DNA of 36,131 nt. It comes from a virus. A program made the translations under genes and the position numbers. The notes under the pieces were generated by a model. That model ran no database searches and had not been told where the DNA came from. It saw only the letters and a list, made by a program, of their open reading frames with translations. Of the stretch, positions 7,222-14,636 are shown piece after piece. Every line of letters starts with the position of its first letter. The first letter of the stretch is position 1. The stretch spans positions 1 to 36,131 of the IMG/VR virus record IMGVR_UViG_3300030060_003471. One strand, given 5' to 3'.

Positions 7222-7766
7222 CAGATAAAGTAAGCGTCTGCAATATCAGACACGGGTGATCCAATATTTGCCCGAGTGGGTGTGATCAACTTCTGCAAGT
7301 CAACACCGGTGTGAGTTTTGAATGACTTCACCATACCATCTTTGTTTGCGTTACCTTTACCTGTAGCAAATTTTTTAACCGAGGTCGGGGCGATCACTTC
7401 AATGGGGATTCTATGTTCCCACAACTTGTATTTTAAAAGCCCACAGTTCTCTGCGATCTGAAAAATTGCACGACCTGCCGCTCCATAAGCATATCCCTCC
7501 AGCCCCACATAATCGCACCCCTGAACTTTCTCGACTGCCCAGTCAGATATGGAATCATATCGTTGACAATCAGTGCTGTACTCATTGAATAGTTGTCCGT
7601 GGAATCTGTATTGATAAACTTGAGCCAACTTTTTAGTGTTTGTTAAAAAGTAGAAAGAACATTGCTTTACATTGAAATCTCCAAGACCCTCATAGACACA
7701 CACACAAGGACCGTTCAGCGAGTAGTCGATTCCAGCGACTGCTATTCTTTTATTCTTCTTCGTCAT
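7179..7766 (-). CDS. RuvC-like Holliday junction resolvase
   Basis: The 195-aa protein has an RNase H-like fold signature of the RuvC type. GIDYS carries the first catalytic Asp (D14), YVGLEGYAYG the Glu (E90), and SDIADAYF the final acidic pair (D174/D177), with a KGNANKDGM stretch before it. RuvC-type enzymes resolve four-way DNA junctions. T4 uses the unrelated endonuclease VII (gp49) for this job and for clearing branches before packaging, so this may be its replacement. It overlaps the small CxxC gene upstream by 17 bases. Its 3' end lies in the repeat next to the HNH gene, and a decayed copy of that end is visible at 6558-6612. Confidence 0.75.
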   Translation of the reverse strand: MTKKNKRIAVAGIDYSLNGPCVCVYEGLGDFNVKQCSFYFLTNTKKLAQVYQYRFHGQLFNEYSTDCQRYDSISDWAVEKVQGCDYVGLEGYAYGAAGRAIFQIAENCGLLKYKLWEHRIPIEVIAPTSVKKFATGKGNANKDGMVKSFKTHTGVDLQKLITPTRANIGSPVSDIADAYFICKQATASYLKTLSR

Positions 7767-7947
7767 TTTCTCTGATCGCCGCCTTAAACTTTAGAAGATC
7801 ATTTAAAACTTCTTGTCTATTTTTACAAGATCCACATGGAGTCACACCACCCATAGTAAGAAGTTCAATACTTTCCTTCACCAGATCACCCAAGCCTTTA
7901 TCCTCGATTCGATCTCTAATAAATTTTGGAAAGCGTGATACATCCAT
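7750..7947 (-). CDS. Small CxxC protein, 65 aa
   Basis: This hydrophilic helical protein begins MDVSRFPKFIRDR and carries one cysteine pair in TPCGSCKNRQ, which could bind metal or form a disulfide. It overlaps the start of the RuvC-like gene by 17 bases, so the two are probably translated together. No clear ribosome site precedes the ATG; instead CCTAAATA lies 4 bases upstream. No family is recognised. Confidence 0.65.
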   Translation of the reverse strand: MDVSRFPKFIRDRIEDKGLGDLVKESIELLTMGGVTPCGSCKNRQEVLNDLLKFKAAIRENDEEE

Positions 7948-7951
7948 ACCA

Positions 7952-7959
7952 TATTTAGG
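7952..7959 (-). promoter_or_regulatory. Candidate late promoter (CCTAAATA)
   Basis: CCTAAATA on the minus strand retains the T4 late promoter core TAAATA. It falls in the short gap between the secreted-protein gene and the CxxC gene. It is only 4 bases from the ATG, so a transcript from it would have almost no leader. Low confidence. Confidence 0.25.
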
Positions 7960-7967
7960 TACAGTTT

Positions 7968-9569
7968 TCAGCCCTCACAACCCCAGTTTCCAAGAATGGT
8001 AGTCAGGTCAAGGAAACCAACCACACCATCGGCATTTGCATCACCCACACAAGTTCCACAATCGCTATCGTCAGTTCCTTCCAAGAAACCAAACTCATCA
8101 GCAGCGGACCAACCAGCCAACCAATTTTCGCCGGGAGCAAAACCACCACGATAGGTCACGGGTGAGTAGAAACCATTTGCAGGTGCGGGAGCAGATGTCG
8201 TGATGATGGCAGAGTCAATCGGTGTCGGGTCAATCGACGCAACAGCACTCACGGACTTGCCACCGACAACAACACTCGGCGAACGAACCAGTGAGCGAAT
8301 TGGAAGTTCTGCGGTTTCAACATTTGTCGCACGCATTGACGCAGGCACGATGTCGTAGTATGGATCGTCCGTGATATCACCAAAACCAGAGATGATGTTG
8401 TTTGACAATTCTGCAAGTTTACCATCGGTTTGTGCTTGATACAGGTTGTCCATCATAGACGAAGCACCAGCGTTCACATAATCAATGTAGGCAATCCCGT
8501 CCGTCCCTACTGCGTCAGTCTCAAAGCGTTCAGCGAGCGTCAGAGTCCCGTTATGACCATATCCCGAAGAACCATCTCCGTCATCCCCGTCAACACGAAC
8601 GAGTTTGTCGCCCCTACCGATAAAGATATTGTTTCGGAATTGAACCGATGCGTTGTCTCTCCAAGTGGTCGTGCCGTCACCGGATTCGGTATTCGCAATC
8701 GTAGTAAAGTTATAGATTGCAGCACGGGTTCTTGGTTGTGCGTCAGAGTTTTCTGCACCATCAAACTCAAAGATATTGTCTCCGAGTCCAGAGCCTTGTG
8801 AAGCGTTTCGTGAGTAACCTTGTACAATCAGACCAAACTGTGATCGACCTCTCCAGCCTTGATCAACGTCAAACGAGTCATCACCGACATTCCAAATGGA
8901 AACATACTTGAGGTCAACTGTGCCGCCCCAAATCTCGATGCCGTCATCGACATTGTTCATTACTTCAATGTGGTGGATTTTCGTATTCCGACCAATAGCA
9001 CCAAGAGACAGACCATTGAGTTCGTTAGAAAGTCCGACAACTCTACCCGCATAGCGAATAGACAGATAAGATAAATTACCTGCATCATAATCGTCATTAC
9101 CACCACCATAATTATTTAGAGATGGGTCGCCTGCCGTTTCAACAAGTCCTTCCATGTTTGCTTGATTAGACGCACTCGGAGTCGGGGTGTTGTTCGGGAA
9201 TCCACCGGAGTTAGTCGTTCCGTCAAACCCGATGAAGGCATCACCACAAAGTGTAAGATTACCCCACTCGTTTGCAGACGCTCTCCAAGTTCCATCGTCA
9301 AGGGTAGAGGTCATCACGACTGGTGCGTGTCGCTCTCCGTTCACAAAGATTTGTCCTCCATTTGTTACACATAACCCACCCGCACCATTCGCAGATGCTT
9401 CGGAAGCAATCACTGTCCCTGCTTCAATTGTCAAAGTTGCTCCCGGCAAGACATAGATTTGTTTCGTCAAGTTGTAAACATTGTCAGCCGTCCAAGTTGT
9501 TGATGTTGCGATGTCTTCGGTGACATCAATGTTTGCTGAAAGTAAGATAACGCTCAAAAGTAAGTGCAT
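7968..9569 (-). CDS. Secreted beta-helix protein with dockerin-like EF-hand tail
   Basis: The 533-aa protein begins with a short hydrophobic signal-like segment (MHLLLSVILLSANI). The body shows repeated short beta turns rich in Gly, Asn and Asp (PGATLTIEAGTVI, KIHHIEVMNNVDDGIEIWGG, VQFRNNIFIGRGD), as in right-handed parallel beta-helix surface proteins. The last 30 residues contain two Cys residues and GDANADGVVGFLDL, an EF-hand calcium loop as in dockerin type I repeats, followed by LTTILGNWG. That kind of tail is common in secreted proteins of Planctomycetota. AGGGA lies 6 bases before the start, and a terminator separates it from the porin upstream, so it needs its own promoter. It looks acquired from a bacterium; a virion depolymerase is the alternative. 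Confidence 0.65.
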   Translation of the reverse strand: MHLLLSVILLSANIDVTEDIATSTTWTADNVYNLTKQIYVLPGATLTIEAGTVIASEASANGAGGLCVTNGGQIFVNGERHAPVVMTSTLDDGTWRASANEWGNLTLCGDAFIGFDGTTNSGGFPNNTPTPSASNQANMEGLVETAGDPSLNNYGGGNDDYDAGNLSYLSIRYAGRVVGLSNELNGLSLGAIGRNTKIHHIEVMNNVDDGIEIWGGTVDLKYVSIWNVGDDSFDVDQGWRGRSQFGLIVQGYSRNASQGSGLGDNIFEFDGAENSDAQPRTRAAIYNFTTIANTESGDGTTTWRDNASVQFRNNIFIGRGDKLVRVDGDDGDGSSGYGHNGTLTLAERFETDAVGTDGIAYIDYVNAGASSMMDNLYQAQTDGKLAELSNNIISGFGDITDDPYYDIVPASMRATNVETAELPIRSLVRSPSVVVGGKSVSAVASIDPTPIDSAIITTSAPAPANGFYSPVTYRGGFAPGENWLAGWSAADEFGFLEGTDDSDCGTCVGDANADGVVGFLDLTTILGNWGCEG

Positions 9570-9642
9570 AATGGTCCCTAAAATACTTATCCCAGTTCGT
9601 GTTATTAACTTGTGTGAAATCGGTTAGCGTTTAATTAAGTGT

Positions 9643-9673
9643 AAAAGAAAACAGCCCACCTTTCGATGGGCTG
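9643..9673 (-). terminator. Rho-independent terminator after the porin gene
   Basis: Read on the minus strand, CAGCCCA and TGGGCTG form a perfect 7-bp stem around an 8-base loop, immediately followed by TTTTCTTTT. It lies 29 bases past the porin stop codon and before the secreted-protein gene. It is the only strong hairpin-plus-T-run I found in the window. Confidence 0.85.
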
Positions 9674-9701
9674 CTTTCAGTTTTTGAGATGTCTAGTATG
9701 A

Positions 9702-10553
9702 TCAGAAAGTGATTCTGATTCCGACATTCACAGAGTCTTCACCGGCATCAGCGTAGTCGTACTCCGCTGCGATGAAAGCGTTTTCGCCAAGTTGGTAAGT
9801 TGCACCAATGGCGAGTTCATAATCAAACTCGGAACCAGTCTCTGCTCTTCCGTAAAAGCCCAGATCGCCAATACATTCGCGTTCTGCAAGGAAGAGGGTT
9901 CCATACCACTCATCTCCAACGTCCGTGTAGGAGACAAAAGAATCACCACGACTAAAGTCAACGGTCCAAGAGTCGGAAACATCTCCTTCAAGGAAACCAA
10001 CTCCAACAGAACCAAAGCCAAGATCGTAGGCTGCTCGACCGGAGAAGTTGGCTTCGTTTAGATCGCCGTCAGTTCCTCCGTATACGAGTTCAAAAGAAAG
10101 GTCTCCATACTCTGCACCCCAACCAATACCATCGGTGGAAACATCGTCACCAATAGTGGCGTTGTATGCAACAGAGTTTGTGAGACCATAATTGAAACCG
10201 AGATAGGTGTCTGCGAGTTCCGCAGAGAAAACCTTCTGGAAACGACCAAAAGTCACGGTTCCAAAATTACCGGTATCATAGGCGAGGTTCCCAAAAAGAA
10301 CATCAACCTCTGATACATTGTCGGTGGTTTGAAAAACAAGATTGAAAGCAACAGCATCAACCTTGTATGTGCCACCGAGAACCAGACGGGTGTCTAGATC
10401 AGACTCTCCATCAGCAATAGAGACTGCCGCCTGACCAGCACCGTAAATGTCTAGGTTATCAAAAACGGTGTCGCCACCGTTGTGGTCGGTCGCAACAGCG
10501 GACCCTGCGAAAGCAAGAGACGCTGCAACTCCGAGGATGCTTGTGTTACTCAT
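9702..10553 (-). CDS. Outer-membrane porin (phage-encoded)
   Basis: The 283-aa protein has a signal peptide (MSNTSILGVAASLAFAGSAVA, cleavage probably after the AVA). This is followed by many alternating hydrophobic strands separated by Asp/Gly-rich turns, ending in VNVGIRITF. A terminal phenylalanine on the last strand is the outer-membrane barrel targeting signal. The start NLDIYGAGQAAVSI resembles the first strand of Gram-negative trimeric porins. It would insert in the host outer membrane. Known phage porins (for example lc of PA-2) replace host porin and block superinfection; nutrient uptake is an alternative role. The gene overlaps the 65-aa membrane protein by ATGA and is last before a strong terminator. 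It follows the replication and nucleotide genes, implying early or middle expression. Confidence 0.82.
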   Translation of the reverse strand: MSNTSILGVAASLAFAGSAVATDHNGGDTVFDNLDIYGAGQAAVSIADGESDLDTRLVLGGTYKVDAVAFNLVFQTTDNVSEVDVLFGNLAYDTGNFGTVTFGRFQKVFSAELADTYLGFNYGLTNSVAYNATIGDDVSTDGIGWGAEYGDLSFELVYGGTDGDLNEANFSGRAAYDLGFGSVGVGFLEGDVSDSWTVDFSRGDSFVSYTDVGDEWYGTLFLAERECIGDLGFYGRAETGSEFDYELAIGATYQLGENAFIAAEYDYADAGEDSVNVGIRITF

Positions 10554-10750
10554 CAGTTACCAACTCCCGATGCAAGATCAAACAACGCACGGGCTGCGTC
10601 AGCAAACCACACGATGCCTTCCCAAGCAAATGGGATCAGGGCAAGGGTAATTAGAGTTGAGCGACAAAGACCCAACTTGTGCAGACCCTTACAAACATAT
10701 CCTCCATCGCAACATTCAACGATGGGACAATTAGAACTCTTAGTAGCCAT
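10553..10750 (-). CDS. Small Cys-rich membrane protein, 65 aa
   Basis: The start at 10750 (MATKSSNC) is chosen over a longer frame because AAGGAG lies 8 bases upstream. The N-terminal 30 residues carry five cysteines (SNCPIVECCDGGYVCKGLHKLGLC). They are followed by a hydrophobic segment, STLITLALIPFAWEGIVWFA, that could span the membrane. It sits between ribonucleotide reductase and the porin, and its stop overlaps the porin start. No family is recognised. The cysteines might bind metal or form disulfides. Coupling to the porin gene suggests an envelope-related role, but this is inference. Confidence 0.65.
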   Translation of the reverse strand: MATKSSNCPIVECCDGGYVCKGLHKLGLCRSTLITLALIPFAWEGIVWFADAARALFDLASGVGN

Positions 10751-10773
10751 ATAATTTCTCCTTATGTTGGCTA

Positions 10774-12717
10774 TTACGAAGTCAAATCCACGACTTCGCA
10801 ACTATCACCGGAACACGCAAACGTTTGCGAACCGGATGTCTGGTCTTCTGTCTCATACTTTGAGAGTTCGGACCAATCAATCTCACTCGGCAGTTTTGTA
10901 ACCATTTCATCATACTCATCCTTCGTACAATCTTGATATGGAGCCTGCCTGTAAGTGTGATCAGAAAACGGTAGGAATGAAATCCCTGAGATACTATCCA
11001 GATGATTCCAAACCCAAGCACCGACACCAACCCATTCTTCTTCCTTGACTGAGATGGTGACGGATGGCTTGTGTTCGCACCAATGATACTGGTACTTTAG
11101 CCACAAGTCAAGTTGTTCTTCCGCAGAAAGATCTGTTCTATAAACTGAATTTTCAGGAGCCTTGATTGGGAAAGAGAAAACAGTAACATTGTCGGGCTTC
11201 ATCACACATGCTTCGTATGGGAAACCTTTATCTTTCATAAAAACACAAAGCGGATCTTTGTTGTCCGCTCTTACGGTGCGAATGTAATACGGGTTGTGGC
11301 GAGCATGAATGCCGGAGGCAGCATCAACGAGTTGTGACACAGTTCCAGAGGGCTTCACACAAGTGGTTGCCACAGATTGCTCAATGCCAATGTTCTTTGC
11401 AGTATCTCGGTTAACATTAATTACCTCTTGTCTCAATTCACAAAGTAACGAGTCGAGTCCTGCTTCCTTTCCGTTGGTAAGTTCGCAGTCCATGATACCT
11501 GTCATTGAAACACCAAGTAATCTTTCATCTTCACAGTTCTTTTTCCACGAAGATGAAAGATATCTAAAATCTGTCAACGTGGATTGCCAAGTTCCGAGGA
11601 TCGTAGCCAGCCGTGCTTTTCGCATAAGAGTCTCTTGAGTGTCATCGGCTCTTACGACCATTTCTGTAAGATTACAAAACTCACAATCTCGCAGAACAAT
11701 CTCCGAGCAGGGGTTGGTTCCGAAGTGGTGTTCTGTCTCTCTCTGGCGTTCAGAGTCCCCCCTGTTGGCTGTGTTTCGTTCAATACCCTTTCGGGCTGCG
11801 ACTCGATTGAAGATGCCTCTCTCGCCGCTCTTGGACTTGTAGAGAGCCAGCCATTCTTCCATAAACTGTCCGGGTTCTACGGGTCCGTCATAGACTGCTG
11901 AGTTATTCGCCAATGCACGCTGTGGATTAGTCACCCACCACTGCCCAGACTTGGCATCACGCATTCTGTCATCCTGTAAAGACGAAAGTGAAATCAACGC
12001 CGAACGTCGAACACCACCGACCACAACAATCTCTGCAATCTTACAAACGATGTCGTGACACTCTGCCGAGGTCAGTCTACGACCTGCTGCCTTCTTAAAT
12101 GTTTCAATCGTAAACTCAAAAAGTTCGACCAGAGGATCAGGACCAGATGCACGACCACCAAAGGTTTTTAGTCTAGCCCCACCGGGACGAATCTTAGAGA
12201 CATCCCATGTGGGAACTTGACCATTCATTAATAGTGAAACAAGTTCCTTGTATGCCTTCGACCAACCAATCTTTGAGTCTGCAACAACAATCATTGTATC
12301 TGAATCGTGGAATTCCTCCGCCAGAATTGGCATCTGATCTACCTCTCGTCTCTCTACAGAGAAACCAACACCAGTACCACACATAAGAACATAAAGAATT
12401 TCATCAAATGCACGCATTCTGTTGACCGAAACAAAAGAACAATTGTATCCTGCAACATTGTCACGCTTTAGGGCTTCGCCTGCCGTCATCAACGCACGCA
12501 TTGATGGCATAATCTCAAGATTCAAAACAGCACTTTCGAGTTCATCTCTCTCTGACTTCGTTACTCGATAACCATGTTTTTCTGTAAGGTGTGCCTCAAA
12601 AAAATCAAAGTAGCGGCGTACAGTTTCCTCCCATGACTCACGACGATTTTCTTCTGGCAACCACCGTGAGTAACGCGAGAGATGAATAAAATCTTGATAC
12701 AATGTTGGTAGACTCAT
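10774..12717 (-). CDS. nrdJ: Class II (B12-dependent) ribonucleotide reductase, monomeric type
   Basis: The 647-aa protein matches monomeric adenosylcobalamin-dependent ribonucleoside triphosphate reductase. Visible elements are GYNCSF with the active-site Cys (C93), TNPCSEI with the thiyl-radical Cys and Glu, the partner Cys 11 residues later (LRDCEFCNL), VKPSGTVSQL, and the C-terminal redox pair CSGDSC. It makes deoxyribonucleotides for phage replication, using cobalamin from the host and no separate radical subunit. T4 itself encodes the oxygen-dependent class Ia enzyme (NrdA and NrdB), so this is a different solution. The length is a little under the roughly 740 aa of the Lactobacillus enzyme. 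Its start overlaps the thyX stop. Confidence 0.92.
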   Translation of the reverse strand: MSLPTLYQDFIHLSRYSRWLPEENRRESWEETVRRYFDFFEAHLTEKHGYRVTKSERDELESAVLNLEIMPSMRALMTAGEALKRDNVAGYNCSFVSVNRMRAFDEILYVLMCGTGVGFSVERREVDQMPILAEEFHDSDTMIVVADSKIGWSKAYKELVSLLMNGQVPTWDVSKIRPGGARLKTFGGRASGPDPLVELFEFTIETFKKAAGRRLTSAECHDIVCKIAEIVVVGGVRRSALISLSSLQDDRMRDAKSGQWWVTNPQRALANNSAVYDGPVEPGQFMEEWLALYKSKSGERGIFNRVAARKGIERNTANRGDSERQRETEHHFGTNPCSEIVLRDCEFCNLTEMVVRADDTQETLMRKARLATILGTWQSTLTDFRYLSSSWKKNCEDERLLGVSMTGIMDCELTNGKEAGLDSLLCELRQEVINVNRDTAKNIGIEQSVATTCVKPSGTVSQLVDAASGIHARHNPYYIRTVRADNKDPLCVFMKDKGFPYEACVMKPDNVTVFSFPIKAPENSVYRTDLSAEEQLDLWLKYQYHWCEHKPSVTISVKEEEWVGVGAWVWNHLDSISGISFLPFSDHTYRQAPYQDCTKDEYDEMVTKLPSEIDWSELSKYETEDQTSGSQTFACSGDSCEVVDLTS

Positions 12718-13457
12718 GCGTTATCCTCTTTTTTCTGACAAAGATATTTCCAACTCACAGGGAACAGGGGGCGAACAAAGTCACTAATCGCCCCTGCATA
12801 TTGTCTTACTTCCCATTGAGCGTGTTCATCAAGACGGAGATGACAAACCCTTGCGAACGCCGCAAGACTCCCCGTCCAATACCACTCCGTAAACATCGCT
12901 TGCGGTAAAGCGAAGCGTGCCTGCTCTGGAGCGATGCCATTATCTATAAGTTCTCTATACAAGTCAAAAGAGTAACGGCAAAGATTTTCCATTTGTTCGT
13001 TGTAGAACTCACATTTCTTTTCGTCGGCTAAGAAATCCTCACTACCTTGTTTCGCCCCACCGGCTGGTTGTGATCTCCACTGCGGAATATAAAAGGTTGG
13101 ATCGTCTTTTACATACCGCCGAGACACTTCATTTTCCGTGAGTCCGACTTTGTGCTTGAACAACTGCGTGCGAATTGAAACCGGAGCCTTGATACGAAAT
13201 GTAAGTTGGGGATGGGCGAAGGGTGTCCAATGATTGTGTGTTGAAAGATAGCGAATCAACTTTTCGTCTTTATCACTCAACTTTCTAACGTCTTCATCAT
13301 GGTAATACGAACCAGTGTCCGTGAGTCGTGCAACTACCTTCTCATCCACAGACCAGTCAGCCTGTTTACTAAACGACACTCTCGCAGCATTAACAACTGT
13401 GAGATCACTACCCATGTAATCGATTAGTTCTACGCTTCCTTCGTCTAAAACTTTCAT
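12714..13457 (-). CDS. thyX: Flavin-dependent thymidylate synthase
   Basis: This is ThyX, which makes dTMP from dUMP using FAD and methylene-tetrahydrofolate. The family's signature region reads QLFKHKVGLTENEVSRRY, where the usual form is RHRxxSxNExSxRY. The flanking HNHWTPFAHPQLTF and the EQARFALPQAMFTEWYWTGS regions are also typical. The core motif has Lys in place of both outer arginines, one extra residue, and no serine at the usual place. The start at 13457 (MKVLDEG) is preferred to one four codons upstream because GGAG lies 6 bases before it and it forms an ATGA overlap with the primase stop. It lies with ribonucleotide reductase and replication genes, matching a dNTP-supply role. Confidence 0.92.
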   Translation of the reverse strand: MKVLDEGSVELIDYMGSDLTVVNAARVSFSKQADWSVDEKVVARLTDTGSYYHDEDVRKLSDKDEKLIRYLSTHNHWTPFAHPQLTFRIKAPVSIRTQLFKHKVGLTENEVSRRYVKDDPTFYIPQWRSQPAGGAKQGSEDFLADEKKCEFYNEQMENLCRYSFDLYRELIDNGIAPEQARFALPQAMFTEWYWTGSLAAFARVCHLRLDEHAQWEVRQYAGAISDFVRPLFPVSWKYLCQKKEDNA

Positions 13458-14476
13458 ACACAACTCCATTGCGTTAGTGCCGCTTGGGCAAGTATACCAC
13501 CATAAGTGTGATCGTCAATATATTCAACGATATTCTCGGATGTTTTCCCAGACAAGATCATTTCGTTTATGTCCTTATGTTCAAGTCTATCGGGAATGAA
13601 TACTTGATGTTCTTTGGCGATCAGGTTTCGCATCATGTTAACAATCTCAGAACTTCGAGGCTCGTTGTCTAGACAAAAAACGACATCACACATATGCAAC
13701 TTGTCTGGAAGGTTTACGGATTTAGATGCACCGACCATTGCAACGGCATTTGGTAGAAACATCGAATCGAACGGACCTTCGGTTACATAGATTCTTTTGT
13801 TAACATCAACCTTATGAATATTGTAAAACAGTCTGTCCTGACCCTCAGTCTTGACTGTGATGTATCGTAGTCCATTCCCAGACAATGCACGACCTTGTAC
13901 ACCAATCAAATTCTTGTTCTCATCATAGAAAGGTATTACAATTCTTTCTTCTTTCTGTAGAACCATCTGTGGATTTATTTGCTCTGCAATCTTAGAAAAG
14001 TCTTCTGTGTAGAACAGTTCATCTAGTTTATCGTCTGGGATCATACGACTTTTCAGATAAACTCTTGCTTTGTGTGTGGTGGACAGTGAGGAGAGTTTTG
14101 AAGCGTGTGTTAAAGTATTTTGGCTAACAACTTTAACTTTCTTTAACTTCTCTGCAACACCAGTGTTCGTAATACCGCGAGTGTCTTGTGTTACTCCGCT
14201 TTTTTCCCTTAGCCATTCAAGTCTAAAGTCGGAATACATCGCAGGATTTACTTTCTCAAGAAAACTCGAAACTGTCAGGGCAGCACTACAGTTGTGACAT
14301 TTATAATAGTATCTACCCTCACGCTCGTAGAAGTAGCCTCTACACTTGTTCTTGTTTTTCTTTGAGTCACCACATAACGGACATCGACAGTTAGCCAATG
14401 TGGCTCTTTGCCACTTGAACCGTTCTAACTGAGATGAAATTATGTTGATGAACTTTTTATCAAGAATTGCGTTCAT
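13454..14476 (-). CDS. 61: DNA primase, T4 gp61-like
   Basis: The 340-aa protein matches the T4-type primase in length (T4 gp61 is 342 aa). It has an N-terminal zinc finger, CRCPLCGD near residue 30 and CHNC near residue 60. A Toprim domain follows: IYVTEGPFDSMFLPNAVAMVGAS with the catalytic Glu, and VVFCLDNEPRS with the acidic metal site. It makes RNA primers for lagging-strand synthesis in complex with the gp41 helicase. The start overlaps the preceding 58-aa ORF by 17 bases, and helicase and primase genes are adjacent apart from that ORF, as expected for a primosome operon. Confidence 0.9.
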   Translation of the reverse strand: MNAILDKKFINIISSQLERFKWQRATLANCRCPLCGDSKKNKNKCRGYFYEREGRYYYKCHNCSAALTVSSFLEKVNPAMYSDFRLEWLREKSGVTQDTRGITNTGVAEKLKKVKVVSQNTLTHASKLSSLSTTHKARVYLKSRMIPDDKLDELFYTEDFSKIAEQINPQMVLQKEERIVIPFYDENKNLIGVQGRALSGNGLRYITVKTEGQDRLFYNIHKVDVNKRIYVTEGPFDSMFLPNAVAMVGASKSVNLPDKLHMCDVVFCLDNEPRSSEIVNMMRNLIAKEHQVFIPDRLEHKDINEMILSGKTSENIVEYIDDHTYGGILAQAALTQWSCV

Positions 14477-14636
14477 TGCGACGATTCATGTTTACGGATT
14501 CACGAAGATTTCTACGGCTTCCTTTCCGCTTCCAATCATCAGCCCATCTACGCCACTCTTCGAGTTCCTCGCGGTCGATACCACGAAGGGAGTTACGGGG
14601 ATCCTTGTATGGATCATACTTTCTTTTTTCAGACAT
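14460..14636 (-). CDS. Small highly charged protein between helicase and primase, 58 aa
   Basis: The ATG at 14636 (MSEKRKYDPYKDP) is preferred to an upstream TTG. GAGG lies 7 bases before it, within the last codons of gene 41. The protein is rich in Arg, Glu and Asp (REELEEWRRWADDWKRKGSRRN), is probably helical, and carries a strong positive charge at its C-terminus. It overlaps both the helicase and primase genes, so all three are probably translated together. No family is recognised; binding to nucleic acid or to the primosome is a guess from composition and position. Confidence 0.65.
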   Translation of the reverse strand: MSEKRKYDPYKDPRNSLRGIDREELEEWRRWADDWKRKGSRRNLRESVNMNRRNERNS

